From Muricea muricata (Eukaryota; Cnidaria; Anthozoa; Malacalcyonacea; Plexauridae): DNA of 64,000 nt. The stretch's first letter is position 1. The number at the start of each line of letters is the position of its first letter. Positions 10,506-23,437 of this stretch are shown here, piece after piece. Location: assembly GCA_963855995.1 (NCBI GenBank), contig OY979717.1, positions 71,036,354 through 71,100,353 on the forward strand. The letters run 5' to 3'. Both the position numbers and the translations under genes were made by a program. The notes under the pieces were generated by a model. That model did no database searches. It saw only the letters and a list, made by a program, of their open reading frames with translations, and was not told the DNA's origin.

Positions 10506-12303
10506 ATTTAGTCTAAAGCGCAAGTTGTCCATTGCTAGCATGATGTGTTTAAATAGTTAAGATGTTGGTTTGTTTTAATCATATAGTTAATATAAAATGC
10601 ACATGTTTAGGAAACTAAACAAAAGTCATTTTCATTTTTGACAAAAGTCAAGTTCTATGTTTTTGTTTTCGTTTATGGAAATTTGTGCACCTTCATGGTG
10701 AGTGAACATATTGTTTTTCTCGATAATGAGATGATTATCCAATGGAAAACACAGAAATCAATCGCAATTGAATATTAAGATACCTAAAACAAAGAATTCG
10801 TGCACCTTCATGTACTTTCAACATGGGTTTCACTTTCAACGGAAAACTGTTTGAAGCTTTCCGACCTTCCGAACCATGTCTATTTTCGATTAACTATGTC
10901 TATGTTTTAATTATCGTTGACTTTTGGAAAATAACCCGATCGATACTATAGAGACGGATATGTTTGGACGAACTTGGGCAAATAAACGATAATTCATATT
11001 TGCGTACGCGTCAACCCAGCGCTATGGTGTAGTCACTACAATGGTGTAGTCCACCAAATGAGCCTTTGCATGTGTGGTTGGCGACAGCTGTACTTGTTTA
11101 CGGTCACGAACATGAAACTATAAATTCGTCGCCGTTCTTGATTTCAAGCATGAAAATCTGATTGCATGTGGATTATATGAATGATGGTCCGTCTCCATTG
11201 TTTCAAGCGGGTTAATGCCCTTTTATTATCACTAGAGATATTATTAGCACATATAGTATATAGATATATACTGTAAGTGCACAAACGTTTTTAGTTCAGT
11301 TAGATTAAAATTATTTTCATTCAGATATGTATGATCTATCTGTTGTTGCGTTGTAATTATCGTACTTTTGACGGTAAAGAATAAAAGGTGAATAGATTAG
11401 GCTTTTATCAATCATGCAATACTTGAAAACTATAGCAAAACCTGATTAAAGTCACCTACTTTCACGACATTCTGTGTATATGTTCCTAATTTTATTGTTA
11501 CTATATTGTGTTTCTCATTGAACATTTTTTCTAAAAGTGGTAGGGTCAGGCTATCCATCTGAATATTTTCAACTGTATAGCAAGAAGGTTTTAAAATTAT
11601 TAAAGTTATGAAACTACGTATATATAGGGACCTTACAATTGATAGAAAGGAACTTTAACTACAAAATACTATAAAATGTAGTTGAACTATTGACCACTTG
11701 TTTAAGTGTATCATTTAAAATATATCTTAAATTAGCCTGAGCAATACTAGGTATAGCTCTTCTGCTTTCTCTTTATTATTGGGTCGAACTAGTTCGTTTT
11801 CCTGCATAATCATTTCTGCCAATGCGTTGAACTCCTGCGAGCACTGAGCAGCCAGATGCTGGTCGTTCAACAGCGCACATCTCCCTTGCAATTTGAATCT
11901 CTTCTTCACTCACCTGATATCCAAAATCTGTAGTTCCAGTTGCTAAAGGTATATATGATACATTATATCAGGTCGACCGCCAGGCGAGTCAGCATTAGTA
12001 GATGGTCTTATTTTATGCAGATTCCACAGCCTTGCTACTCGCTGAAGTTCTTTCTGAATAAGATCACTGAAGCAGACTTTTAGACACTCAAAAATTCAAA
12101 AATATCACGAATTGGCCGATTGGGTGACCCGAGCATAGGTTTTGCCAAAAATATTTTTGCCGCTGAAAAAACCTTCAAAACTCTCGCTTTTTTCTCGTAC
12201 TTTGAAAAGGGTTTGAGACGGGAAAATTGATAAGAATGTAGTAAAATTATCCGTGTTCAACATGCTGTAGTTTTTTTAGTACTGCTCTTAGTTTTCACGA
12301 TAT
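10506..12303. other. Non-coding stretch
   Basis: No gene recognised. A minus frame at 11727-11909 has no recognisable domain. The right end probably belongs to the 5' part of the P-like transposon, but no THAP zinc-finger motif was identified. Confidence 0.4.
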
Positions 12304-13603
12304 TTGCATGTTTTAAAAGTGTTTGCATTGACGGAAGACAATTTATTTACATTTAGTTGCCAACCTTGGGAATATATTAAACCAATAATACTAAACGAAC
12401 ATCGCACGAGACTGACCGACTATCGCAACAGCTGTAAAAGGAACATTATGTACAAGAGTGATATATTTAAGGTCAAAAAACCACCGATTTCTGGGCCACC
12501 TATGATAACACTACACTACTACTCACCAAAAGCTTATGAATACATTAGATCCATTGTCCCTCTTCCAAATAAATCTTTAATTCGAAAATCGTCATCAAAG
12601 TGTGCTTGTGAACCTGGCTTTACAAAAGAAGCATTTGCATCACTGTCTACTGCAAATGACAAAGACTATTGTTTAATCATCGATGCCATGGCAATCCGAA
12701 AGCAAACCATTTGGAACAGCGAGAAAGACCAATACTCTGGATTTGTGGATCTTGGTGGTGTTATTCCAAATACCAGGCCAGATACATTGGCTTCAATTAG
12801 ATACTTTTTAATAAATAAAATTACAGCTGAAAATCAAGCAGCCCTGGTGTTAAAATCGTTGGGAAAAGCAGCTAAAGCTGGTTTGAAGGTTTGGTCCGTC
12901 ACTGCAGGACCTGAGCACCTTTGAGATCCTTGAATGCAAGTTTGATGGGACCTACGATAATATCAAAACTTCATTTGCACATCCAACAAACGGTGAAGAT
13001 GTCTTTGCGATCCTGGATCCATGTTACATGATCAAATTGGCAAGATATGCGCTTGGGTTTTTAAAATCCTTGTGGCGATGAAAACCAGATTAACTGGCAT
13101 TTAATTGAACAGCTACAAAAGCCTCAACAACATGAAGGATTGAATCTAGGAAACAAACTGTCATCCAACCATTTACAGTTTGAAAAGCATAAAATGAATG
13201 TAAGCCTAGCTGCTCAAACATTAAGTGCTTCTTTAGCAAATCCAATCGAGTTTTTAGACAAATCAATGCAGTTACCTGGTTTCCTCTCCAGTGATGGTGC
13301 GATTAAATTTATTTGAACTGTTGATCACATTTTTGATATGCTCAATTCTCGGGGTCCGAAAGGTAAAGGCTTTAGACACTATTGAGACCTCAAAGCAAAG
13401 ACACATGGACAGAAATTTTCTTAACAGCAGCTAAGTATCTGATGTCCCTGAAAACCATTACTACTCCACCTCAACCACTTTACACAACCCAGCGTAAAAC
13501 ATTTATCCTTGGTTTTGTTACCTGCATAAAATCCACTATTGCCATGGCCACACAAATGTTTTCTGCACAATCCAACCCCTTTATGTACTTACCAGTGAAC
13601 TGA
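12304..13603 (+). pseudogene. P-element / THAP9-like transposase, part 1
   Basis: The first frame (12304-12924) carries the P-element transposase core: LHYYSPKAYEYIRSIVPLP, SLIRKSSSKCACEPGF, YCLIIDAMAIRKQTIW and YSGFVDLGGVIP, with the expected catalytic aspartate in IIDAMAIRKQ. It then breaks into several frames that still match the family: FEILECKFDGTYDNIKTSF, EDVFAILDPCYMIKLARYAL, LNLGNKLSSNHLQFEKHKMN, LAAQTLSASLA. From 13382 to 13603 it reads PQSKDTWTEIF and TTQRKTFILGFVTCIKS. At least three frame changes make it non-functional. A MITE interrupts it at 13608. A genuine THAP9 host gene is unlikely given the decay. Confidence 0.8.
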
Positions 13604-13607
13604 AAAG

Positions 13608-14559
13608 AACTGGAACGCTACCTCCAAAACTTTCGCCTATGATCAATTGAAGTCGCGTGTCTGGGAGAATTTCTCGCGTGACGCATATTTTTGTTGGGAA
13701 ATCAACGAGTTTGCCTGTCAAGAAATCGAAGCAATGACAGCAATAAAATTGAAAACTTGTGGTTTTCAATGTGAAAATCAGTTTATTTCATCGTTTTGAC
13801 TAAAGTAAAAACTTAAAAATACCAACAAAATGTTTTTTTATAAGTGTGGTGTTATTTGCAATGGTATAAATTGGATATAAACACTGTCAGATTCCTTGAA
13901 AAAGCCGTGCAATGTTAATACAATTTGGACGTCTGAAGTCGGGACGATTGAAAAAACAGGAAAGCTGTTAGAAGTTAAAGATAAGTACAGTATACAATTG
14001 TTTTTTTTTCAAGGTATAATTGTTCTTGTTTCATTACTAATCAGGAAGATGTGACATGTCCGGGAGAATGGAATTGTAAAACAACTTTTGTATTAATCAT
14101 TAGTATTTTTGAAAAAAAGGATTTCTGTATGAAAGCAAACTGTATTTTAGTCGATTTTAATGTTTATTTATACGCTTAAAGGTTTATAAACTTTAATAAA
14201 TTAAACAAAGAGTCAATAAAACTTTAAAAACGTACAAAAAAACATGGGAAACAATGTATAATATTACCTCAGTCGGCCGCTGTTACGATCTCCACTCCTG
14301 GTTCTACGTTTTAGCGTAATAAATGGCATTTAATTCACATAATATTGGTCAAAAGTCCTGACTTAAAAGATAGCCATTTAACCTTTGGTTTAGTTCCATT
14401 AAATTAAAATTTCAGAAGTGTTTTAGCATGTTTTTGGAAGTTTTCGGTCGGCTTTTTGTTTATTTTCTCCTGACGGCCGCGCGTGTTTTTCTCGTGGGGG
14501 CGTGGTGATTCCCCCAGAAATTTGGCTTCAAGTTTCCCGGCTCAGGTAGCGTTCCAGTT
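13608..14559. mobile_element. MITE-like insertion inside the P-like transposase
   Basis: Bounded by a 16-bp perfect inverted repeat, AACTGGAACGCTACCT at 13608-13623 and its reverse complement at 14544-14559. Transposase homology stops just before it and resumes immediately after (WYLLTYKFSQDHIE from about 14572). The interior is AT-rich and non-coding. The superfamily is unknown and no clear target duplication was seen. Confidence 0.6.
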
Positions 14560-15425
14560 ATTTTCATTTCAATGGTACTTACTAACATATAAATTTTCCC
14601 AAGACCACATTGAACTTCTCTTTTCATGTATTCGATCTAGAGGTGGGTGGAATAACCCGAATGTCTGCAGTTCAAACATACACTAAGATAGATGTTAATG
14701 ACAAATGCCATTACAGCATCGAAAAACTCCAACTGTCTAGATTTCACCGGTGTAACAACATCGTATCTCTGTTCTACACAACAAAGCACAAACACCTCCT
14801 TCTGGCGATGAAGTGAAAAAACCTAGATATGAATCTGAGATGCTCTTAATGCGAGATCATTCAGATGAGGAGCATAGTGAATTCATGTTGAATGTGTTGT
14901 TTTACCTTGCGGGATATATCGTTTCAAAACTGCTTGACAAACTAACTTGCCCTGGGTGCAAAAGAAGTCTTGTACCACAGCCAAATCGAACATCATCACA
15001 CAATGGACACGATTATACAGCAACCATGTACGATGAAGCTGGCAAGGCATCCTGTTTCACTAACTTCATAAACAAGGGTGGTTTACAGATACCCTCAACA
15101 TCTGTTTACAGAACGGTCGAATATTGCAAGCACATGTTTAAAGCCAGAGTGACTGGTAAAGATGGCCATCAAATTTCCAATGAAAAAAATCTGAAAAAAA
15201 ATGATTGTCAATATTTGCCACCATTTTGCTCTGGAAACAACAATTCGTCTCTTCGAAGACCACGGAGACGGCGAAAACGAAATGTTGGTGGAGGACGACC
15301 ACAGAACCCAGCTTGTTAAATTTGTTGCGGACAAATATTTTACCTTACGATTGTTCAACTCCGGCAAACAATACACTGAGGAAATTACATACGAAGGCCA
15401 ACAAGGTGACAGACACCGTTTAAAT
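14560..15425 (+). pseudogene. P-element / THAP9-like transposase, part 2 (C-terminal)
   Basis: Continuation of the transposase beyond the MITE. LLTYKFSQDHIELLFSCIRS and GGWNNPN form the diagnostic P-element C-terminal block. A frame change then leads to FMLNVLFYLAGYIVSKLLDKL followed by LTCPGCKRSLV, the conserved aromatic-AGYIVxKL and cysteine pair of this family. The last part, FEDHGDGENEM and LVKFVADKYFTLRLF, is in a third frame (15201-15425). The pattern of several indels matches part 1. Confidence 0.75.
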
Positions 15426-15674
15426 AATAAAATTTATCTTAAAAGATCTTTGTTAAAATGTGAAATCAATAACTATGCTAAGATCTTTGAAAATAACTAT
15501 GTGAAGATCTTTGTTAAAATGAGTAAATATACTTATCTTTTGATCATAAATAGCCAGTGTTCCATTTGTAGTATTCAGTACATGAACGTTAGCGCCACTT
15601 TCCTCAAAAATATGCTCTGTTTAGCAACTGATCATTCTTTTGTCCCCGCCTCCCCTTACGAAAAAACCACATGA

Positions 15675-15925
15675 AAAAACCCACATGTGAATCATATGTG
15701 AAATTGGAACAACATTTCACATGTGATCCACATGTGGTAAAAACACATGTGATTCACATGTGACCTTACAATGGGTGATTTTTAACAACCACATGTGGTT
15801 AACATGTGAATTAACCACATGTGGTTAACATGTGAACCACATGTAACTGTTACCCTTGTGTGGTTAACATGTGAACCACATGTGGTTGACGTGCGAACCA
15901 GATGTGACTAATACATGTGCATTTG
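15675..15925. repeat. Left CACATGTG palindrome array
   Basis: More than ten copies of CACATGTG or one-base variants, spaced by short A/C-rich words such as AACCACATGTGGTTAA. Confidence 0.8.
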
Positions 15926-18529
15926 GTTGAAGCAACTACCTGCAATTGTGATTTCAATGCTAAACAAATCTAAAACACATACCAGTAAAAAATAATATTC
16001 TCAAATATATTCATCATCATAGAATCAATTATAATACAGTAGGCCTGTTATAATAACTACTATAAAACAATTCTGACATAAATTATTTAAAATAAACTAT
16101 GAGTTTACTATTGTGGAAACACCATTTTTTCATTGTTGCAAAGCATTCAGTGCACAAGGTTAAATCTCCATCAGTGCTAATAAGTTGACTTATTTGAATT
16201 CACACATCCCTTATATTCATAAAGTATGATAGGGACAGACTGAAGACTTTGCAATCATAAATTAATGCAGTGTTGCAGTTGGAGAAAACTAAACTGATAT
16301 TGATGATCACCTTGCAAGCACACAAACAACATTAACTGTCCTATATTATACACTGTTCGGATTCATTCTCAATTCCCTCTTGGCATGACTCTTTCAGCTA
16401 CCTTATATCAATATCTGCAAGTCTTTCAGTAACAAAATCTAGAATGACAAGGCATCATTGTTAATTTATGCCATATCCAAAGTTATACATAATAAATTCA
16501 CAATGGTCAGAAACAAAATATCTCAAGAGTATAGAGTATATTTTATTAATTTAATTTTCAATGCTAGATATTTTACTTATATACCTTTATTTCAATAAAT
16601 TTACTTATATTTTAGGCAAAACAAAAATTGAATACTTTTGTAGGCATGTCTACAATAATGGGTTTTTACATAATATATAACCTAGCATCACTTTGATTTG
16701 CATCAAATTTTCAGAATATAAAGCAATAAAGCTGCTGTTAAACTCAAATCCTAATTCTTTAACTCCATATTGCTTTTAGCTGTGTCTCAGACATCAATCT
16801 GAAATATTTTTATCTGAATCGAAACTCAAAACAGCTCTTGGCAATGGGTCATTCCACTATTCATGGGAAGAATAGTAATAATTTGCACCAAAAGTGCAAC
16901 TGAACTTTGACAATTCACAAGGAGAGCCTAGTGTCTAAATGACTTAACTATGAATAATCTGTTAACACATGATATAATCAAGGTATAATAAAGTGAAAAT
17001 ATTCTGAGTAGTTGCTCAGAAGCATTTTCTAGGGGTTATGATTGTCAGTTTCATTCGATCTTGTCTGAGAGCTAAGATGAATAAACCTCTGTGGTATTTT
17101 GTTTCGGCACTGTGGTCTTTTCTTCTGAAGGGTTATTTAAAAGCTGATCCACAGGAGGTTTTGTAGGATATTATATGCTAAAGCCATCTGGCAAAGTTTA
17201 CTGGCACTCAACTAGTTCCTACAGTCCAATAGCTAACAAAATGTTTCATCAATGCACAGTGTTACTCATGTTACAATAAAAACTACCATTCATATATCTA
17301 AATAAATATTAGTAACTTAAGTAAGTCAAGAAGCAAGCTTGGTTTTAAAATAGAACTGATACAGAATGCCTGATTGTCATTCAGCATCTTACTGCATATA
17401 ATTTGTCACATCTGACTATCTACAGAATGTTTCAAAGTAAGCCTTTGTGGGAAGGTATAAATGTGTGCATCGTAGCGCGAAATTCAAATTTCATTTGCCT
17501 GATTTGGCTATCTAGGGAATACAGTTTATAAAATACCGTCCGCAATAATTCAAAATAAGTATTTGCATGAAGAAAATGTATGAATACCAACGTTTTATTT
17601 GTTATAAAGTGAAACACGTTACACGTGCTGCGACGTGCTGACTGCTACTTTGTATTTGTAAGGAATAAGCATGAAACACAGAGCACAAAGTATCACTCCT
17701 TCAAAATAACTTTATCCATTTAAAAAGTATAACAACATGCTCACCTGAGTATTACGCTGTCTTTCCTGGTGTAAAAGGAGTCATTCCACTTGTCTTCCTG
17801 GTTGAAATCACATGGTTTAAATTATAACTAGACATCATGTTTGAAAGAATGAGAAAATATCAAATATGGCTTCCACATGCGATACGGCTTCCCGGTAAGC
17901 CTTGCGCGCGGAGTACTGCCACTGATCTTTATAAATGACTGTACAAATGTTGAAAAATAGTGCAAAAACTCTCAGTAGAATAAATAAAATTACATCTGGT
18001 ATAAATCAGTAATTTATATGTACTTATTCTAAGAATTAATATAAATTCTTATCCAAACAATATTGCTATTTAAAAATTAGAATAAAAGCTCGAGATTTCA
18101 ATGCAGTGATAGTTGATGAGGGAGAAGCCTGGATCAACTACCAACGCATAAAAATTAAGAGCGAGTAATCTAATTGTTTTAGTAGAATCTGAAATAAATA
18201 ATTAATTTTATAAACATTTTTCTAAAAAAACTATTACCAATTTTCTTTAAATGGAAAAATACACCAGAAAAATTATTGTTTTGCTACTCGCTATCTATCG
18301 AGCAATAAATAGCGAGTAGAGTAGCCACTTAAATTACAACATTTAACATTAGTATGCTAGACTGATTCTACTAAAAAGCGAATAGTAGACATCATAAAAG
18401 ACAAGTGAATATTATGATCCGCTGACTACAGATCCAATCATTCAATATACGTCTATGTATGTGCATCATATGACTTGTATAACTATGGATATAATCATAT
18501 CCTTACCAGTTTATCACATTTGAACAACA

Positions 18530-18850
18530 TGTTAATCACATGTGGTCAAATATGAGTAACATCATGTCAACCACATGAGAAATACATGTGGCTTTGAATA
18601 AACAACATAAATCTACATGCGAAACACATGTGGTTTAAAATAAACAACAGAAATCTACATGTGAATCACATGTGACCACATGTTAATTACATGTGGTCAC
18701 ATGTGAACCACATGGGAAACAGATAAGGTTTAAAATAAAAAAATAAATCTGCATGTGTATTACATGTGACTCACATGTGGTCACATGTGGATCACATGTG
18801 ACCACATGTGCAACACATGTGAACCACATGTGATTTCCATGTGTTTTTTT
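18530..18850. repeat. Right CACATGTG palindrome array
   Basis: A second array of CACATGTG palindromes, densest at 18655-18840. The 66-codon frame across it is a repeat artefact. Confidence 0.8.
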
Positions 18851-19098
18851 CATCGTGTGTTCAATTAGTAAAATATAATACATTGCTATGACAAATGTAA
18901 GATTTTAGCCTCATCAAGGCAAAAAAAGGGCACTTTTGAGGTCCAAAATAGAATACTCGCTCCGCACTGATGCACGCGCCTTGGTTTATTCACTCCCTGC
19001 AATGTTGCGCAGCTGATCTCGTGTCTGGACATAAAATTTGGCTTCACCTACGGCATTACAAGTTTAACAGAAAGTAGCGTTCGAGTTGTTTCTAGTTC

Positions 19099-19755
<657 letters not shown>

Positions 19756-19929
19756 GATGAATAAATTAAACTTATCTGTCAGTCGCCTGATGATCGCCTA
19801 GTGCGTGAAACCCAGGGTAGCGACAGCAGCAAAAACTTGTCTGTTTCTTGTGTTTTACGCTCTACTTTCTCCGGTATTGAGCGCTCTTTTAGTTCCAGTC
19901 CTATATATGCTACTTTTCGTAACATATCT

Positions 19930-19967
<38 letters not shown>

Positions 19968-20068
19968 AGATGTATCAACATACTTCTTTAAGATGTATCA
20001 ACATACTTGCTGCATCTTAAATATATATATATATATATATATTTAAGATGCAGCAACCTCCGTGGTTG
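19756..20068. other. Non-coding junction with short palindromes
   Basis: Contains a repeated TTTAAGATGTATCAACATACTT unit and the palindrome GCTGCATCTTAAA-(TA)n-TTTAAGATGCAGC (about 20009-20053), followed by a small AGCAACC/GGTTGCT hairpin. It lies immediately left of PLE copy C1. Confidence 0.5.
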
Positions 20069-20933
20069 CTGGAATACATGCCACATGTAACACAGCAACC
20101 ACGCAGGAACAGGCAACGCAACATCATTTGGTTTAACCCTCCATTTAGCAAAAATGTCAAGACAAACATCGCACGCAGTTTTCTCAAGCTTGTAGACACG
20201 CACTTTCCAATAGGCAACAAGTTACACAAGATTTTCAATAGGAACACAGTTAAGGTCAGTTACAGCTGCATGAACAACGTTAAGTCAATTATCACAAGTC
20301 ACAATACACGCATAATTAGGAAAAGCCAACCACAAGACATTAGCGCAGAGAACTGTAACTGTAGGAACAAGCACACATGCCCATTGCAGAACAAGTGCAT
20401 GAGTAAGGACATTGTATACAAAGCAACAATTTTTACAGGCAACACACAGGACACAAAGCACTACATTGGCATGACCTCAAACACATTCAAAGAGCGATAC
20501 AGGAATCATATCAAATCTTTCACACACAAAAAATATTCGAACGAGACGGAACTTTCGAAACACGTTTGGCACTTAAAGCAAAAGAAAACAGATTTCACCA
20601 TAAAATGGTCCATAATAAAAAAGTCTATTTCTTACACGGGAGGATCCAAAAGATGTAATTTATGTTTGGAGGAAAAAATCAGTATTTTGAAAGAAAAAAA
20701 CAATTGCTTGCTTAACAAAAGATCGGAAATAGTTTCGGCCTGCCAACACAAAAGCAGATTTCAGGTAAACAACCTAAACAAAGAAGGGAATTCATGCTGT
20801 TCGACCACCCACGCGCCCACGTTTCCGCCTTGAGCATAGGGGGGGCTCGCACATTTTCGAAGTTTGTCTGCCACCTGGGGATTCCCTTTGGATGAAACAG
20901 ACTGTAGTGGTAAGTTTTTGAGGTATTTTGCAC

Positions 20934-20936
<3 letters not shown>
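20069..20936 (+). mobile_element. PLE family 1, copy C1 (5'-truncated, diverged)
   Basis: Matches the intact copy at 23425-25747 from the codons for LEYMPHVTQQ onward and keeps the GIY-YIG endonuclease frame to TTHAPTFPP. It has a few substitutions not found in the other copies (for example IFTGN instead of ILTGN), so it is the oldest of the cluster. The 3' end runs into a (TA)n tract. Confidence 0.85.
20869..20912 (+). ncRNA. Degenerate hammerhead-like motif, PLE copy C1
   Basis: Same position as the motif in C2-C4, but the core reads CTGGGGA instead of CTGAAGA, so the conserved adenosine is lost; it is probably inactive. Confidence 0.4.

Positions 20937-21021
<85 letters not shown>
20937..21021. 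repeat. (TA)n microsatellite at the 3' end of PLE copy C1
   Basis: Pure TA dinucleotides starting right after the element terminus TTTTGCACAAT. Confidence 0.95.
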
Positions 21022-21024
<3 letters not shown>

Positions 21025-21114
21025 GTGCTAGTTTTGGTTAGCGAAATACAAAAGAGTGCTCAATGACATATAGACAGAGCGAAATGTATAATTGTGCAAA
21101 ATACCTCAAAAACT

Positions 21115-21158
21115 TACCACTACAGTCTGTTTCATCCAGAGGGAATCTTCAGGTGGTA
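21115..21158 (-). ncRNA. Hammerhead-like ribozyme motif, PLE copy C2
   Basis: On the minus strand TACCAC, CTGAAGA, a TCC/GGA stem-loop, GAAAC, a short ACA/TGT stem and GTA, then GTGGTA. TACCAC and GTGGTA pair perfectly as stem I. Confidence 0.6.
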
Positions 21159-21193
21159 GACAAATTTCGAAAATGTGCGAGCTTCTTTTATGC

Positions 21194-22198
21194 TCAAGGC
21201 GGAAACGTGGGCGCGTGGGTGGTTGAATAGCATGCATTCCTTTCTTTGTTTAGGTTGTTTACCTGAAATCTGCTTTTGTGTTGGCAGGCCGAAACTATTT
21301 CCGATCTTTTGTTAAGCAAGCAATTGTTTTTTTCTTTCAAAATACTGATTTTTTCCTCCAAACATAAATTACATCTTTTGGATCCTCCCGTGTAAGAAAT
21401 AGACTTTTTTATTATGGACCATTTTATGGTGAAATCTGTTTTCTTTTGCTTTAAGTGCCAAACGTGTTTCGAAAGTTCCGTCTCGTTCGAATATTTTTTG
21501 TGTGTGAAAGATTTGATATGATTCCTGTATCGCTCTTTGAATGTGTTTGAGGTCATGCCAATATAGTGCTTTGTGTCCTGTGTGTTGCCTGTCAAAATTG
21601 TTGCTTTGTATACAATGTCCTTACTCATGCACTTGTTCTGCAATGGGCATGTGTGCTTGTTCCTACAGTTACAGTTCTCTGCGCTAATGTCTTGCGGTTG
21701 GCTTTTCCTAATTATGCGTGTGTTGTGACTTGTGATAATTGACTTAACGTTGTTCATGCAGCTGTAACTGACCTTAACTGTGTTCCTATTGAAAATCTTG
21801 TGTAACTTGTTGCCTATTGGAAAGTGCGTGTCTACAAGCTTGAGGAAACTGCGTGCGATGTTTGTCTTGACATTTTTGCTAAATGGAGGGTTAAACCAAA
21901 TGATGTTGCGTTGCCTGTTCCTGCGTGGTTGCTGTGTTACATGTGGCATGTATTCCAGCTTGTGGCTGAAGTTGCTATGTCCTAGTGCGTTTTGATATGT
22001 TTGTACTGCATGGTCAAATACTTGTTTGTCAGATGACAGCGTTGAAATGCGCTTGTTGATAGATGCTGGAAGTTGCCTTAAGATGCTGGGTGGGTGGTTA
22101 GAGTGCTTGTGTATGTATAACGGATCGTCATTGGGCTTCCTATAAGGTTTATATTTTCCGGTAGAAAGGTCGAATGTTACGTCTAGAAAGTTTACCAC
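21194..22198 (-). pseudogene. PLE C2 partial RT C-terminus plus GIY-YIG endonuclease
   Basis: An uninterrupted 334-codon frame from VNFLDVTFDLSTGKYKP, the last part of the RT thumb, through CNCRNKHTCPLQNKC and the GIY-YIG region KHYIGMTSNTFKERYRNH to the stop. It lacks the RT catalytic region because of 5' truncation. Confidence 0.85.
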
Positions 22199-22234
22199 GT
22201 GTAAATTTGAATCAAATCAGAATCAAATTTACAC

Positions 22235-23239
22235 GTGGTAAACTTTCTAGACGTAACATTCGACCTTTCTACCGGAAAATATAAACCTTATAGGAAGCCC
22301 AATGACGATCCGTTATACATACACAAGCACTCTAACCACCCACCCAGCATCTTAAGGCAACTTCCAGCATCTATCAACAAGCGCATTTCAACGCTGTCAT
22401 CTGACAAACAAGTATTTGACCATGCAGTACAAACATATCAAAACGCACTAGGACATAGCAACTTCAGCCACAAGCTGGAATACATGCCACATGTAACACA
22501 GCAACCACGCAGGAACAGGCAACGCAACATCATTTGGTTTAACCCTCCATTTAGCAAAAATGTCAAGACAAACATCGCACGCAGTTTCCTCAAGCTTGTA
22601 GACACGCACTTTCCAATAGGCAACAAGTTACACAAGATTTTCAATAGGAACACAGTTAAGGTCAGTTACAGCTGCATGAACAACGTTAAGTCAATTATCA
22701 CAAGTCACAACACACGCATAATTAGGAAAAGCCAACCGCAAGACATTAGCGCAGAGAACTGTAACTGTAGGAACAAGCACACATGCCCATTGCAGAACAA
22801 GTGCATGAGTAAGGACATTGTATACAAAGCAACAATTTTGACAGGCAACACACAGGACACAAAGCACTATATTGGCATGACCTCAAACACATTCAAAGAG
22901 CGATACAGGAATCATATCAAATCTTTCACACACAAAAAATATTCGAACGAGACGGAACTTTCGAAACACGTTTGGCACTTAAAGCAAAAGAAAACAGATT
23001 TCACCATAAAATGGTCCATAATAAAAAAGTCTATTTCTTACACGGGAGGATCCAAAAGATGTAATTTATGTTTGGAGGAAAAAATCAGTATTTTGAAAGA
23101 AAAAAACAATTGCTTGCTTAACAAAAGATCGGAAATAGTTTCGGCCTGCCAACACAAAAGCAGATTTCAGGTAAACAACCTAAACAAAGAAAGGAATGCA
23201 TGCTATTCAACCACCCACGCGCCCACGTTTCCGCCTTGA
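22235..23239 (+). pseudogene. PLE C3 partial RT C-terminus plus GIY-YIG endonuclease
   Basis: Identical translation to the C2 frame and to the last 334 codons of the intact C4 frame, consistent with very recent duplication or gene conversion. Confidence 0.85.
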
Positions 23240-23284
23240 GCATAAAAGAAGCTCGCACATTTTCGAAAATTTTCGAAATTTGTC

Positions 23285-23328
23285 TACCACCTGAAGATTC
23301 CCTCTGGATGAAACAGACTGTAGTGGTA
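23285..23328 (+). ncRNA. Hammerhead-like ribozyme motif, PLE copy C3
   Basis: TACCAC-CTGAAGA-TTCC/GGAT loop-GAAAC-AGACTGTA-GTGGTA, as in C2 and C4. Predicted cleavage after the A of GTA (23322). Confidence 0.6.
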
Positions 23329-23437
23329 AGTTTTTGAGGTATTTTGCACAATTATACATTTCGCTCTGTCTATATGTCATTGAGCACTCTTTTGTATTTC
23401 GCTAACCAAAACTAGCACATTACATCCGCACCCTACA

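Larger units (their letters stand above)
15668..18855. mobile_element. Candidate 3.2-kb element with CACATGTG-rich subterminal arrays
   Basis: Two dense arrays of the palindrome CACATGTG and variants occupy 15675-15925 and about 18530-18850. The outermost bases form an imperfect inverted repeat: CACATGAAAAAACCCACATG at the left and, reverse complemented, CACGATGAAAAAAACACATG at the right. The inside (15.9-18.5 kb) has no recognisable gene. Subterminal arrays of short palindromes within inverted ends are typical of some hAT-like and other DNA elements where transposase binds many sites. The element boundary is inferred, not proven. Confidence 0.45.
21022..22209 (-). mobile_element. PLE family 1, copy C2 (inverted, 5'-truncated)
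   Basis: A minus-strand copy forming the left arm of a near-perfect palindrome with C3. It contains the frame 22198-21194 (334 codons), identical in translation to the frame in C3. Its outer end includes about 70 bp (TACATTTCGCTCTG... CTAGCACATTA) that also marks the C3/C4 junction, so it looks like the beginning of a tandem neighbour. Confidence 0.9.
22218..23424 (+). mobile_element. PLE family 1, copy C3 (5'-truncated)
   Basis: Right arm of the palindrome centred near 22216. It has the same 334-codon frame (22235-23239). It differs from C2 and C4 by a 10-bp internal duplication after the stop codon, where TTTTCGAAA is repeated (about 23261-23275). Its 3' end is fused directly to the 5' end of C4, a head-to-tail arrangement. 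Confidence 0.9.

Noticed and set aside
11727-11909. Minus-strand 60-codon frame
   Set aside because: No recognisable domain, no clear splice partners.
12304-15425. A functional host THAP9 gene
   Set aside because: At least three frame changes, no THAP domain found, and a MITE in the coding sequence.
15660-18860. CRISPR-like array in the CACATGTG regions
   Set aside because: Repeats are palindromic, unevenly spaced and without unique spacers, and the genome is eukaryotic.
18683-18883. 66-codon minus frame rich in H, V and T
   Set aside because: A translation of the CACATGTG array.
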